Of a stretch of DNA of 64,000 nt, positions 43,755 through 53,441 are shown in pieces. How positions within the stretch are numbered: the first letter of the stretch is position 1; every line of letters begins with the position of its first letter. The translations under genes were made by a program, and so were the position numbers. The notes beneath the pieces were generated by a model, which worked only from the letters and a program-made list of their open reading frames with translations, was not told the origin of the DNA and did not search any database. Source of the stretch: Blastomonas sp. AAP53 (GTDB lineage Bacteria; Pseudomonadota; Alphaproteobacteria; Sphingomonadales; Sphingomonadaceae); the NCBI RefSeq assembly GCF_000331245.1, contig NZ_ANFZ01000011.1, positions 1 to 64,000 on the forward strand. Reading direction: 5' to 3'.

Positions 43755-43961
43755 ATGGCCACCGAAGGAAAGAAGACCACTCCTGGTGAATTCGTGCGGC
43801 AGGTCCGTACCGAAGCATCCAAGGTCGTCTGGCCGACCCGTCAGGAAACCGTGACCACCTCGATCATGGTGTTCATCCTGATGACGATCCTGGCGATCTT
43901 CTTCCTGGCCGTCGATTCGGTCTTCGGTGGCATCGTCAAATGGCTGCTCACGCTGGCGTGA
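43755..43961 (+). CDS. secE: Preprotein translocase subunit SecE
   Basis: Single-pass 68-residue clamp of the SecYEG channel. An amphipathic FVRQVRTEASKVVWPTRQET is followed by one membrane helix (IMVFILMTILAIFFLAVDSVF, about 40-60). This is the short single-TM form usual outside enterobacteria. The ATG follows GTTGAAGGCC; an in-frame TTG three codons upstream is less likely. nusG follows by 45 bases. Confidence 0.96.
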   Translation: MATEGKKTTPGEFVRQVRTEASKVVWPTRQETVTTSIMVFILMTILAIFFLAVDSVFGGIVKWLLTLA

Positions 43962-44006
43962 TCGCGCCATGTGCTTGTTGGCCCCTGCTTGTTGAAAGAG
44001 AGTTGA

Positions 44007-44543
44007 ATGTCGCGCTGGTACATCATTCACGCTTATTCCGGCTTTGAAAACAAGGTCCGCGACGCGATTCTCGCCGATGCCGAGCGCATGGGCCTGTCGG
44101 CTCTGGTCGAGCAGGTCGAGGTGCCCACCGAAACCGTGACCGAAGTGCGTCGCGGCAAGAAGGTGCAGACCGAACGCAAGTTCTTCCCCGGCTATGTGCT
44201 GGCCAAGCTGGCGATGACCGACGATGTCTATCACGTCGTCAAGAACACGCCCAAGGTTACCGGCTTCCTGGGCCCCAACGGCAAGCCTCAGGCGATCAGC
44301 GATGCCGAGGCTGCGCGCATCCTCAACACCAAGGAAGAAGCCGCCAACGCGCCGCGCGCCCGCATCGACGTCGATTACGAAATCGGCGATTCGGTCAAGG
44401 TGCTCGAAGGCCCGTTCGCCAGCTTCAACGGCATCGTCGAGGAACTCGATTTCGACAAGGCCCGCGTCAAGGTCTCGGTCTCGATCTTCGGCCGCGCCAC
44501 GCCGGTCGATCTCGACTTCGAGCATGTCGAGCTGGCGAAGTAA
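44007..44543 (+). CDS. nusG: Transcription antitermination/termination factor NusG
   Basis: RNA-polymerase-bound elongation factor of 178 residues. The NGN domain starts RWYIIHAYSGFENKV and contains KFFPGYVLAKLAM and FLGPNGKPQAIS. The C-terminal KOW domain has GDSVKVLEGPFASFNGIVEE, which contacts Rho or S10. AGAGAG precedes the ATG. Rho is also encoded in this window. A palindromic repeat block separates it from rplK. Confidence 0.97.
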   Translation: MSRWYIIHAYSGFENKVRDAILADAERMGLSALVEQVEVPTETVTEVRRGKKVQTERKFFPGYVLAKLAMTDDVYHVVKNTPKVTGFLGPNGKPQAISDAEAARILNTKEEAANAPRARIDVDYEIGDSVKVLEGPFASFNGIVEELDFDKARVKVSVSIFGRATPVDLDFEHVELAK

Positions 44544-44545
44544 GA

Positions 44546-44704
44546 ATTTATCCTCTCCCTTTACGGGAGAGGGACAGCTTCGCGTAAGCGAAGCAGGGAG
44601 AGGGCCGGGAGCACAATTGGCGCCCGGACACGCCCTCTCCAACTCCGCCTAGGCAGCAAAGCTGCCAAGGCTCCATATCCTCTCCCGTAAAGGGAGAGGA
44701 TAAT
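44546..44704. repeat. Nested inverted-repeat element between nusG and rplK
   Basis: About 157 bases with inverted ends. The left arm at 44548-44574 and right arm at 44677-44703 are complementary over at least 25 bases around CTCTCCCTTTACGGGAGAG. Each arm is itself a hairpin (CCTCTCCC/GGGAGAGG). Inside are GCTTCGC/GCGAAGC, GGAGAGGGC/GCCCTCTCC and GGCAGC/GCTGCC, so nearly the whole element folds on either strand. It encodes nothing and looks like a miniature palindromic (MITE/REP-like) repeat. Confidence 0.75.
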
Positions 44705-44798
44705 CGTTGCGGGAGGCACATCTTCGGGTGCGCCGTCTGACCGCTTAATTTGAGGGGACAAGCATCCGCTGCCCCCGACAGAATGAAGGAGTGCCATC

Positions 44799-45230
44799 GT
44801 GGCAAAAAAGATTGAAGGCTATATCAAGCTGCAGGTGCCTGCGGGCTCTGCCAACCCCTCGCCGCCGATCGGCCCGGCTCTGGGTCAGCGCGGCGTGAAC
44901 ATCATGGAATTCTGCAAGCAGTTCAACGCTGCGACGCAGGAAATGGAAAAGGGCACGCCCCTTCCGACCGTGATCACCGTGTACGGCGACCGCAGCTTCA
45001 CGTTCGTGACCAAGACCCCGCCTGCCAGCTATCTGATCAAGAAGGCCGCCGGCCTGAAGAGCGGATCGAAACTGCCGGGCAAGGAAAGCGCCGGAACCAT
45101 CAAGCGTTCGCAGCTGGCGGAAATCGCCCAGACGAAGATGGCCGACCTCAATGCCAACGACATTGAAGCAGCAACGAAGATTATCGAAGGCTCGGCGACG
45201 TCGATGGGCCTTGAAGTGGTGGAGGGCTGA
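44799..45230 (+). CDS. rplK: Ribosomal protein L11 (uL11)
   Basis: A 143-residue protein of the GTPase-associated centre. [30 protein letters not shown] and the C-terminal rRNA-binding [19 protein letters not shown] are diagnostic. The start is GTG, with AAGGAG eight bases upstream, giving the usual [11 protein letters not shown]. rplA follows after five bases. Confidence 0.98.
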   Translation: MAKKIEGYIKLQVPAGSANPSPPIGPALGQRGVNIMEFCKQFNAATQEMEKGTPLPTVITVYGDRSFTFVTKTPPASYLIKKAAGLKSGSKLPGKESAGTIKRSQLAEIAQTKMADLNANDIEAATKIIEGSATSMGLEVVEG

Positions 45231-45235
45231 GTATC

Positions 45236-45934
45236 ATGGCAAAAGTGACCAAGAAGGCAAAGGCTCTCTCCGCCAAGCTCGACGCTGAAAAGCTGTACGG
45301 CGTGGATGAAGCCATCAAGACCATCAAGGAACTGGCAACGTCGAAGTTCGACGAAACCATCGAAGTCGCGCTGAACCTGGGCGTTGACCCGCGTCATGCC
45401 GACCAGATGGTCCGCGGCGTCGTGTCGCTGCCTTCGGGCACCGGCAAGGACGTTCGCGTCGCCGTGTTCGCACGCGGTGACAAGGCCGAAGCGGCCCTGG
45501 CTGCTGGTGCCGAGCGCGCGGGCGCCGAAGACCTGATGGAAGAGATCCAGAACGGCAAGATCGATTACGATCGCATCATCGCCACCCCCGACATGATGGG
45601 TGTGGTCGGCCGTCTGGGCAAGCTGCTGGGCCCCAAGGGCCTGATGCCGAACCCCAAGCTGGGCACCGTGACGCCGAACGTCGCTGAAGCGGTCAAGGCA
45701 GCCAAGGGCGGCCAGGTGGAATTCCGCGTCGAAAAGGCCGGCATCATCCACTCGGGCATCGGCAAGGCGAGCTTCACCGACGAGGCGCTGCGCGCCAATT
45801 TCGATGCGTTCGTCGATGCGATCATCCGTGCCAAGCCCTCGGGCTCCAAGGGCAAGTATCTGCGCAAGATCTCGGTCAGCTCGTCGATGGGCCCTGGCCT
45901 GAAGGTTGACGTGGCACAGGTCCACGCCGGCTGA
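45236..45934 (+). CDS. rplA: Ribosomal protein L1 (uL1)
   Basis: A 232-residue L1-stalk protein and likely translational repressor of its own operon. [17 protein letters not shown], the [28 protein letters not shown] core and [19 protein letters not shown] are diagnostic. GGAGGG precedes the ATG. A strong intrinsic terminator lies 33 bases past the stop, so rplK-rplA end separately from rplJ-rplL. Confidence 0.98.
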   Translation: MAKVTKKAKALSAKLDAEKLYGVDEAIKTIKELATSKFDETIEVALNLGVDPRHADQMVRGVVSLPSGTGKDVRVAVFARGDKAEAALAAGAERAGAEDLMEEIQNGKIDYDRIIATPDMMGVVGRLGKLLGPKGLMPNPKLGTVTPNVAEAVKAAKGGQVEFRVEKAGIIHSGIGKASFTDEALRANFDAFVDAIIRAKPSGSKGKYLRKISVSSSMGPGLKVDVAQVHAG

Positions 45935-45966
45935 ACGACGTAACATAGTGCTGCTAAGCCCAATTC

Positions 45967-45996
45967 AGGGGCCGGGGGGAACCTCGGCCCCTTTTT
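45967..45996 (+). terminator. Intrinsic terminator of rplK-rplA
   Basis: AGGGGCCG and CGGCCCCT form the stem with a ten-base loop, followed by TTTTT. Confidence 0.85.
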
Positions 45997-46044
45997 GGTG
46001 TCTGGCTTGCACAGACCCGTTCCTCTCGCGCCGGAGCATCGTTC

Positions 46045-46851
46045 ATGACCCTCGATCTGCATATCACGCTGACCTACGACATGGCGGTGCCGACCGACAT
46101 CCTGCTGCAGGTGGAAGCAGCGGACATCCCCGAGCAGCGGATCGAATGGGCGCATATCGAAGCATCGCGGTGCGACCATTTCGTCCGCGTCGCAGCATTG
46201 GACGGCATCGGCGACCGCATCTGGCTGCGCACCAGCGGGCGGCTGAGCATCGATTATCGCGCGCGGATGACGGTGCTGCGTGATCTGGCCGATGTCGCGA
46301 CCCTGCCGCAGATGCCGCTGCACCTGCTGCCGGGCGAGACGGTGCAGTATCTGTTCGATTCACATTACTGCCCCGCCACCAAGTTTCATGCGTTCGTCGA
46401 TACCGAGTTCGGCGATCTGACCGGCGGTGCCCGCATCGCGGCGATGCGCGACTGGATCGCCGAGCATTTCATCTATCAGCCGGGAAGCTCCGACGGCACG
46501 ACCACCGCGCTCGACAGTTTCGTGATGCGCCAGGGCGTGTGCCGCGACTATGCGCATGTGATGATCGTGCTGGCGCGCGCCTGTTCGATCCCCGCGCGCT
46601 TTGCCAGCGTCTACGCGCCTGGCGTGTCGCCGCCCGATTTCCACGCGGTGGCAGAGGTGTTCCTCGCCGATCCTGCTGGAGAAGGCGGTGCGTGGCACCT
46701 GATCGACCCCACCGGCATGGCGAGTGCTGCCGACATGGTGAAGATCGGCGTCGGCCGCGACGCGCTCGACGTCGCGTTCCTCACCGCCTTCGGCACCGTC
46801 GAACTGGTCGAGCAGAGTGTGAGCGTGATCGAGGTTCCCGCCCCAGCTTGA
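46045..46851 (+). CDS. Transglutaminase-like cysteine protease family protein
   Basis: A 268-residue cytosolic protein. An N-terminal beta-rich domain (about 1-125) is followed by a transglutaminase core. The core has Cys in [19 protein letters not shown] (near 168), His in [10 protein letters not shown] and Asp in [10 protein letters not shown], giving a complete triad. Bacterial members are mostly peptidases or amidases of unknown target. It has its own upstream region after the rplA terminator and interrupts the usual rplA-rplJ order. No ribosome-linked role is known. The start has weak upstream signals. Confidence 0.88.
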   Translation: MTLDLHITLTYDMAVPTDILLQVEAADIPEQRIEWAHIEASRCDHFVRVAALDGIGDRIWLRTSGRLSIDYRARMTVLRDLADVATLPQMPLHLLPGETVQYLFDSHYCPATKFHAFVDTEFGDLTGGARIAAMRDWIAEHFIYQPGSSDGTTTALDSFVMRQGVCRDYAHVMIVLARACSIPARFASVYAPGVSPPDFHAVAEVFLADPAGEGGAWHLIDPTGMASAADMVKIGVGRDALDVAFLTAFGTVELVEQSVSVIEVPAPA

Positions 46852-46875
46852 CTCTGCGCACGCACCTGCTATTAG
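46848..46875 (+). promoter_or_regulatory. Candidate promoter of rplJ-rplL
   Basis: TTGACT, 16 bases, TATTAG, beginning at the stop of the transglutaminase gene. Shares TTGACT and ATTAGCC with the rplM candidate. Confidence 0.5.
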
Positions 46876-47182
46876 CCGCCGCTGACCGGAACGGCTGCAA
46901 GGCCTGTCCGATCGCCGTCCGAGACAGTTGGTGCGGGGAATTTGCCCTGCTTAATGTCCAGCCTAGACGGGGAACTGTTTTTCACTGACCCTGATTCGAT
47001 CAGGGCAGACGCTGCCATTTTAGCCCCCCTGCTCAGGCATGGGGCAACGGCTCGGCAAACACCCCCACGGACTGATCTGCAGTGCTTGACCCTGAAAGGG
47101 CAAGGGCGCTGCGCAATGAACCGGGCGCACCGGCGGGCCGCGCAAGCGGCGCTTCGATGCGCTCATGTGGAAGGAGACCAGC
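46852..47182 (+). other. rplJ leader region
   Basis: A 331-base untranslated stretch between the transglutaminase stop and rplJ. It contains the candidate promoter and a perfect hairpin CCCTGAT-TCG-ATCAGGG near 46990. Long rplJ leaders in other bacteria bind the L10-L12 complex for autoregulation, and this region is a good candidate, but the conserved fold was not verified. No small gene was recognised. Confidence 0.4.
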
Positions 47183-47698
47183 ATGGATCGTGCTGATAAA
47201 AAAGCCGCTGTTGCCTCGCTGAACGCAACCTTCGGTGAAGCCGGTGTGGTGGTGGTGACCCGTAATCTGGGTCTGACCGTTGCCAAGTCGACCGAGCTTC
47301 GCACGAAGATGCGCGCAGAAGGCGCCAGCTACAAAGTCACCAAGAATCGCCTGGCCAAGCTGGCTGCGGTGGGCACTCCCTACGAGGCCATCGCTGACCT
47401 GCTGACCGGTCCGATTGCCCTTGCTACCTCGTCCGATCCGGTCGCGGCAGCCAAGGTTGCGGTGAATTTCGCCAAGGACAATGAAAAGCTTGAGATTGTC
47501 GGCGGCGCAATGGGTGACGTTGTTCTGGATGCCGAAGGAATCAAGGCGCTCGCCTCGATGCCCTCGCTCGACGAACTGCGTGCCAAGATCATTGGTCTCG
47601 TCAATGCCCCGGCAACCAAGGTTGTCCAGGTCATTCAGGCTCCCGCCGGGCAGCTCGCCCGCGTGTTCGGCGCCTATGCGACCAAGGAAGACGCATAA
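47183..47698 (+). CDS. rplJ: Ribosomal protein L10 (uL10)
   Basis: A 171-residue base of the L12 stalk. MDRADKKAAVASLNATF, TKNRLAKLAA and LVNAPATKVVQVIQAPAGQLARVF are typical, with the C-terminal helix that binds L12 dimers. AAGGAG lies seven bases before the ATG; an upstream in-frame start was rejected for this reason. Confidence 0.98.
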   Translation: MDRADKKAAVASLNATFGEAGVVVVTRNLGLTVAKSTELRTKMRAEGASYKVTKNRLAKLAAVGTPYEAIADLLTGPIALATSSDPVAAAKVAVNFAKDNEKLEIVGGAMGDVVLDAEGIKALASMPSLDELRAKIIGLVNAPATKVVQVIQAPAGQLARVFGAYATKEDA

Positions 47699-47777
47699 GC
47701 TTTTCAAACCTTTGCCGCATCGCTGCCGGTTCGTGGCAGCCGCGGCGTGAATATGATTTAGAAACTGGAGACTTAAA

Positions 47778-48149
47778 ATGGCAGATATCGCAAACCTGGT
47801 CGAAGAACTCTCGAAGCTGACCGTTCTGGAAGCCGCTGAACTCTCGAAGGCCCTGGAAGAAGCATGGGGCGTTTCGGCCGCTGCTGCTGTGGCTGTTGCT
47901 GCACCTGCCGGTGCCGCTGCACCGGCTGCTGAAGAGCAGACTGAATTCGACGTCATCCTGACCGGCGACGGCGGCAAGAAGATCCAGGTCATCAAGGAAG
48001 TCCGCGCCATCACCTCGCTCGGCCTGACCGAAGCGAAGACCCTGGTGGAAAGCGCTCCCAAGGCGATCAAGGAAGGCGTCAGCAAGGCTGAAGCCGAAGA
48101 CATCAAGGCGAAGATCGAAGCAGCCGGCGGCACCGTCGAGCTCAAGTAA
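47778..48149 (+). CDS. rplL: Ribosomal protein L7/L12 (bL12)
   Basis: A 123-residue stalk protein. The N-terminal dimerisation domain ([21 protein letters not shown]) is followed by an alanine-rich hinge (about 38-53). The C-terminal factor-binding domain has [20 protein letters not shown] and [18 protein letters not shown] precedes the ATG. A strong terminator follows, and rpoB is not downstream, unlike the usual bacterial order. Confidence 0.98.
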   Translation: MADIANLVEELSKLTVLEAAELSKALEEAWGVSAAAAVAVAAPAGAAAPAAEEQTEFDVILTGDGGKKIQVIKEVRAITSLGLTEAKTLVESAPKAIKEGVSKAEAEDIKAKIEAAGGTVELK

Positions 48150-48189
48150 TCTTGCCGCTCCCGCGCCCTCGTGGCGCGGGGATGGAAAA

Positions 48190-48223
48190 AAGGGCGGTCT
48201 GCTTCGCGCAGGCCGCCCTTTTT
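48190..48223 (+). terminator. Intrinsic terminator of rplJ-rplL
   Basis: AAGGGCGGTCTGC pairs with GCAGGCCGCCCTT across a five-base TTCGC loop and is followed by more T. The A-run before it would let it work on the minus strand too. Confidence 0.9.
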
Positions 48224-48317
48224 CGTGTCTGGTGGTGGGGGAGTTCACGTGAAGCCGCGAAGGCGCGAAGATTTTCGCTTTCCGGCAATAGCGCGCAGCT
48301 TGCACAAGCGGTGCACA

Positions 48318-48450
48318 ACGTCCCTCGACTTCGCTCGGGAACACGGGATGTGGGTACGGCCCCGCAGTGTGCTGTGCTCAGGTGGATACACCACGAAAAC
48401 CCGGGCCCGCATTCCCTTGGCCGCCTGTCCCGAGCGAAGTCGAGGGACGT
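48318..48450. repeat. Inverted repeat pair downstream of rplL and dapD
   Basis: The left arm at 48318-48343 and right arm at 48426-48450 are complementary over about 25 bases with one inserted base (core CCCTCGACTTCGCTCGGGA). They flank about 82 bases. CCCTTGGC and GCCAAGGG additionally bracket the right arm. The core resembles palindromic repeats common between sphingomonad genes. Confidence 0.7.
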
Positions 48451-48503
48451 TTAGCCAAGGGATTGGGATTACATTTTCTTCGCGTCTTTGCGTGAAACCA
48501 GAC

Positions 48504-49342
<839 letters not shown>

Positions 49343-49346
<4 letters not shown>

Positions 49347-50017
49347 CCTGCAGTCTCCTGTGTCAGCGCCGCGAGCCAGTCGCCCAGCGCGGTGATTTCA
49401 TGGTCGATAAAGCTGTGATCGGCATCGTGCGTGCCGCCGTCCGATCCGTTGTTCATCCACACCGTCGTCATGCCCAGCTGCTTGGCGGGCTTGAGGTTGC
49501 GCGCGAGATCGTCGACGAACAGGGCGGTGGCGGGATCGACGCCCAGGCTTTCCACCAGCCCCGCATAGGCCGCCGCGTGCGGCTTGGGCTGGTACTGCAT
49601 CGCATGGATGTCGTGAATCGCCTCGAACTGGTCGCCCAGCCCCAATTTGTCGAGCACCCGGCTGGCATAGGTCACATCGCCGTTGGTGAAGATCAGCTTG
49701 CGCCCCGGCAAGCGCGCCAGCCCGCTTGCGGTGACGGCGCAGGGCACGATGCGGCCCATGTCGATATCGTGGACGTAATCGAGGAAATGGTGCGGATCGA
49801 CGCCATGATCGAGCATCAGCCCCATCAGCGTGGTGCCGTGCTGATAGTAATAGGCTTTCTGGATTTCCCGCGCCTCGACCAGATCGACCTTCATCAGATC
49901 GGCGACATAGCTGCCCATGCGCTCGTCGATCAGCGCGAACAGGTCGGTTTCCGCCGGGTAGAGCGTGTTATCCAGATCGAAGATCCAGGTGCGGACGTGG
50001 TCGAAGGGCGGGCGCAT
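49343..50017 (-). CDS. HAD-family pyrimidine 5'-nucleotidase
   Basis: A 224-residue HAD hydrolase of the SDT1/Phm8-like type. Motif [11 protein letters not shown] is near residues 11-20, motif II is FTNGD, motif III Lys is in [12 protein letters not shown], and motif IV is [11 protein letters not shown]. Family members dephosphorylate pyrimidine nucleotides. The ATG chosen starts [11 protein letters not shown]; the longer open frame upstream is antisense to another gene. It is coupled to dapD by an ATGA overlap. Confidence 0.9.
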
Positions 50018-50030
50018 ATCGAACCTGCGC

Positions 50031-51176
50031 CTAGACGCGCAGCGGCGCGCGGGCAAGCTGCCATTCGGCCAGCACGCCTGCGTCTTCTTCGCCTGCAAGA
50101 CTCGCAGCGCTCTCGGCGGCGAACCGCGCCGGATCAAGCTGCGCCAGCGCCCACACCGCCGCGCCGCGCACCACGGGCTCTGCATCGTCCAGCAGCGCCG
50201 CCACCGGAGCGGTGAGGGCAGGGTCGCCGCTGTTTCCCGCCGCGATCAGAGCGTTGCGCACCATCCGTACCCGCCCGCTGCGCTTGATCGGCGATCCGGC
50301 AAAAACGCTGCGAAACTGCGCATCGTCGAGCGCGAGCAGATCAGCCAGCGACGGTGCGGCAAGCTCTGCGCGCGGCAGGAACGCCTGGTTGCGGTGCGCG
50401 CTGTCCGCAAACTTGTTCCAGGGGCAGACGGCCAGGCAATCGTCGCAGCCATAGACATGGTTGCCGATGCCGCGCCTGAGCTCTGCGGGGATAGGCCCTG
50501 CATGCTCGATCGTCAGGTACGAGATGCAGCGCCGCGCATCGAGCCTGTAGGGTGCGGGGAAGGCGTTGGTCGGGCACACATCCTGGCAGGCGGTGCACGA
50601 TCCGCAGCGGTCCTGCCCTGCGCCGCTCGGCTCGAGCTCCAGCGTCGTGTAGATCGCGCCCAGGAACAGCCAGCTGCCGTGGGTACGGCTGACGAGGTTG
50701 GTGTGCTTGCCCTGCCAGCCCAGGCCCGCGGCCATCGCCAGCGGCTTTTCCATCACCGGTGCGGTATCGACGAACACCTTGACCTGAATGTCATCGGCCT
50801 GATCGACGATCCAGCGGGCCAGCGCCTTGAGCGCGGTCTTGACCGTCTTGTGATAGTCGCCGCCCTGGGAATAGACCGATATCCGGCCCCGGTCGGGATG
50901 GTCGGCGAGCGCGAACGGATCGCGTGCAGGCGCATAGCTCATCCCCAGCATGATCACCGATCGCACCTCGCTCCACAGTACCTGCGGCTCGGCGCGCTGG
51001 TCGGCGCGCGCCTCCATCCACAGCATGTCGCCATGGCAGCCATCGGCCAGCCAGCGTTGCAGCCGGGCAGCGGTCTGCGGGCCCAGCGAAGCGGGCGCGA
51101 TGGCGCAATCGGCAAAGCCCAGCCGGGTCGCCTCGGTCGCGATCGCTGCTTCAAGGTTTCGCTTGCCGCTGGCCAT
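50031..51176 (-). CDS. queG: Epoxyqueuosine reductase QueG
   Basis: Cobalamin- and iron-sulfur-dependent last step of queuosine tRNA modification. The N-terminal cobalamin-binding domain has VKVFVDTAPVMEKPLA with the catalytic Asp and GLGWQGKHTNLVS. Two 4Fe-4S clusters follow in CGSCTACQDVCP and CDDCLAVCPWNK. A C-terminal HEAT-like segment (about 290-370) suits tRNA binding. The length is 381. It is transcribed divergently from the ABC transporter pair. Confidence 0.95.
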   Translation of the reverse strand: MASGKRNLEAAIATEATRLGFADCAIAPASLGPQTAARLQRWLADGCHGDMLWMEARADQRAEPQVLWSEVRSVIMLGMSYAPARDPFALADHPDRGRISVYSQGGDYHKTVKTALKALARWIVDQADDIQVKVFVDTAPVMEKPLAMAAGLGWQGKHTNLVSRTHGSWLFLGAIYTTLELEPSGAGQDRCGSCTACQDVCPTNAFPAPYRLDARRCISYLTIEHAGPIPAELRRGIGNHVYGCDDCLAVCPWNKFADSAHRNQAFLPRAELAAPSLADLLALDDAQFRSVFAGSPIKRSGRVRMVRNALIAAGNSGDPALTAPVAALLDDAEPVVRGAAVWALAQLDPARFAAESAASLAGEEDAGVLAEWQLARAPLRV

Positions 51177-51254
51177 CGTTCTCCGCTACCCGATTGTTCG
51201 ACCGCGACCAAGCTGGACGCCACTTTTCCTGCCCGATATGCCGAAGGACCGACC

Positions 51255-52196
51255 GTGACCGCCAACGCCATCGAAGCGCATGGGTTGGTGAAAATCTTCG
51301 GACGTCAGCGCGCGGTGGACGGGGTTGACCTCACCGTGCCTGCGGGCAGCATCTTCGGCATTCTCGGCCCCAACGGCGCAGGGAAAACCACCACCTTGCG
51401 GATGCTGCTCGGCATCGTCGATCCCGACGAGGGCACGCGCACTTTGCTGGGCACCGACCATCCGCTCGATGTGGCCAGGCGCGTGGGCTATCTGCCCGAG
51501 GAACGCGGGCTCTACCCCTCGATGAAAGCCTATGACGCGATCGCCTTCATGGGCGCGCTGCGCGGGCTGCCGCTCGCCGAAGGGCGCAAGCGGGGCAGGG
51601 CGATGCTCGAGGAGCATGGCCTGGGCAAGGCGGCGGACAAGGAGGTGCGCACATTGTCGAAGGGCATGGCGCAGACCGTCCAGCTGCTCGGCACCCTGGT
51701 GCACGATCCCGAACTGATCGTGCTCGACGAGCCGTTCTCCGGCCTCGACGCGCTCAACCAGGCCAAGCTCGAGCGGCTGATCCGCGCGCAGGCCGACCGG
51801 GGCGTCACCGTGATCTTTTCCACGCACGTCATCGCGCATGCCGAACGGCTGTGCGAGCGCATCGCGATCATCGCGAACGGCAAGGTGCCGTTCACCGGCT
51901 CGGTATCGGATGCGCGCGACCGGCTCCGCCCGCAGGTGCGGCTCGAGACGCGCGCGCTCGACGGACCGTGGCGCGCAGCGCTGCCCGCCGATGCCGCGCC
52001 CGAGGGGCATTTCTGGCACTTCACCCTGCCCGAGACCGGGGTCGAGCCGCTGTTGCGCGCATTGATCGAGGGTGAGGCGGGCATCCAGTCGCTGTCGATC
52101 GAACGCCCCGGGCTGCACGATGCCTTTGTCGCGATCGCAGGCGCGGATGCTGCGCGCCAGCTCGAAGCCGATCAGCAGGAGGCCGCCGATGCCTGA
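51255..52196 (+). CDS. ABC transporter ATP-binding protein (NatA/YhaQ type)
   Basis: A 313-residue ATPase of an ABC-2 exporter. Walker A GPNGAGKTTT is near residues 38-47, with Q-loop region LPEERGLYPSM, signature TLSKGMAQTVQLLG, Walker B LIVLDEPFSGLD and H-loop STHV. The C-terminal DUF4162-like extension (about 225-313) is typical of NatA/YhaQ. GTG start with AAGGA eight bases upstream; the long open frame before it is a shadow of queG. It overlaps its permease by eight bases. The substrate is unknown. Confidence 0.92.
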   Translation: MTANAIEAHGLVKIFGRQRAVDGVDLTVPAGSIFGILGPNGAGKTTTLRMLLGIVDPDEGTRTLLGTDHPLDVARRVGYLPEERGLYPSMKAYDAIAFMGALRGLPLAEGRKRGRAMLEEHGLGKAADKEVRTLSKGMAQTVQLLGTLVHDPELIVLDEPFSGLDALNQAKLERLIRAQADRGVTVIFSTHVIAHAERLCERIAIIANGKVPFTGSVSDARDRLRPQVRLETRALDGPWRAALPADAAPEGHFWHFTLPETGVEPLLRALIEGEAGIQSLSIERPGLHDAFVAIAGADAARQLEADQQEAADA

Positions 52197-53382
52197 GTTG
52201 TTGCGCGCCGCTTGGGTCATCGCCCGGCGCGATTTTGCCGCGATCATCTTTTCCAAGGCGTTCTTCTTCTTCCTGCTGGGACCCGTCTTTCCGCTGGCCA
52301 TCGGCATCGCGGCGGGGAGCATCGGCGGGCAGGTTGCCCGCGATATCGACCAGCCCAGCTTCGCCCTGGTGATGAGTGCAGGCGAAACCCAGGCCGTTCT
52401 CAAGGCACGCGCGGCGCTGGCGCAGCAGCTGGGCGAGAGCCGGGTGCCGATGCTGGCCGCGGTGGAAACCGACGATCCGCAAAGCGCGCTCGATTCGGGC
52501 AACGACAGCCGTTTCCTCGGCGTGCTCACCGGCAGCCTGGCCAAGCCGCAGCTGATCGGCACCGAATCCGAAATCATGCGGTGGAAGGGTCCGCTCGAAC
52601 TGCTGGTCGAACGCGCGCGGGCAGGGGGGGCAGCTGCGCCCGCTACGCTCGAGACGCGCACCGTGGCGCAGAGCGCCGGGTCGCAGGAGCAGGGGCGGCT
52701 GGTGACGGCGCAGGTCGGCCAGGCGCTGCTGGTGCTGCTCACCATGCTGCTGGCCGGCATGGTGCTCTCCAACCTCGTCGAGGAAAAGACGAACAAGATC
52801 ATCGAGATTCTCGCCGCTGCCGTGCCGATCGACGCGATCTTCCTGGGCAAATTGTTCGCGATGCTGGGCATGGCGCTGATCGGCATCGCCTGCTGGACCG
52901 CGCTGGCTTTGGGGGCGATCCTGATTGCTGCCAATGGCCTGCCGGCATTGCCCACGCCCGCCACTGGCTGGCCGCTGTTCCTGGCGCTGGGCGTTGGCTA
53001 TTTCGCGATGGCCTATCTGCTGCTCGGCTCGCTGTTCCTCGGCATCGGCGCGATGGCGAGCACGGTGCGCGAGGTGCAGACGCTGTCGATGCCCGCCACC
53101 ATGGGCCAGCTGCTGTTCTTCTTCCTCGCGTCCTATTCGGTGACGCGGCTGGGTGAACCGATCGAGCTGGTTGCGGTGGCGTTCCCGTTCAGCTCGCCCT
53201 TTGCGATGCTGGCGCGCGCCGCGCAGCAGGATGGCCTGTGGCAGCATCTGCTGGCCTTGGGCTGGCAGGCGTTCTGGGTGCTGCTGCTGATCCGCTTCGG
53301 CGCGAAGCTGTTCCGCCGCAATGTGCTGAAATCCGGCAGCGGCAAGCGCGGGCTGATCGCCGGGCTGTTCGCCAGGCCCTGA
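52189..53382 (+). CDS. ABC-2 type permease (NatB/YhaP type)
   Basis: A 397-residue membrane partner of the preceding ATPase. TM1 is about 20-45, then a large extracytoplasmic domain to about residue 175. Five helices follow in the C-terminal half, including VLLTMLLAGMVLSNLVEEKTNKIIEILAA, the ABC-2 signature loop. Homologues export sodium or peptides. The ATG overlaps the ATPase gene. The long minus-strand open frame across it is a codon-bias shadow. Confidence 0.9.
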   Translation: MPELLRAAWVIARRDFAAIIFSKAFFFFLLGPVFPLAIGIAAGSIGGQVARDIDQPSFALVMSAGETQAVLKARAALAQQLGESRVPMLAAVETDDPQSALDSGNDSRFLGVLTGSLAKPQLIGTESEIMRWKGPLELLVERARAGGAAAPATLETRTVAQSAGSQEQGRLVTAQVGQALLVLLTMLLAGMVLSNLVEEKTNKIIEILAAAVPIDAIFLGKLFAMLGMALIGIACWTALALGAILIAANGLPALPTPATGWPLFLALGVGYFAMAYLLLGSLFLGIGAMASTVREVQTLSMPATMGQLLFFFLASYSVTRLGEPIELVAVAFPFSSPFAMLARAAQQDGLWQHLLALGWQAFWVLLLIRFGAKLFRRNVLKSGSGKRGLIAGLFARP

Positions 53383-53387
53383 TACGC

Positions 53388-53415
53388 AAAAGGGCCGCGC
53401 ATCACTGCGCGACCC
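53388..53415 (-). terminator. Intrinsic terminator of the SDR gene
   Basis: GGGCCGCGCA (53392-53401) and TGCGCGACCC (53406-53415) pair with one wobble; on the minus strand TTTTGCG follows. Confidence 0.75.
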
Positions 53416-53441
53416 CCTGGCGATGCAGGCTGGACGCCAGC

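Larger units (their letters stand above)
48150..48503. other. Intergenic region between convergent rplL and dapD
   Basis: Contains the rplL terminator and then an inverted-repeat pair; no gene is supported. The long plus-strand open frame starting in this stretch is antisense to dapD and has no protein-family features. Confidence 0.6.
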
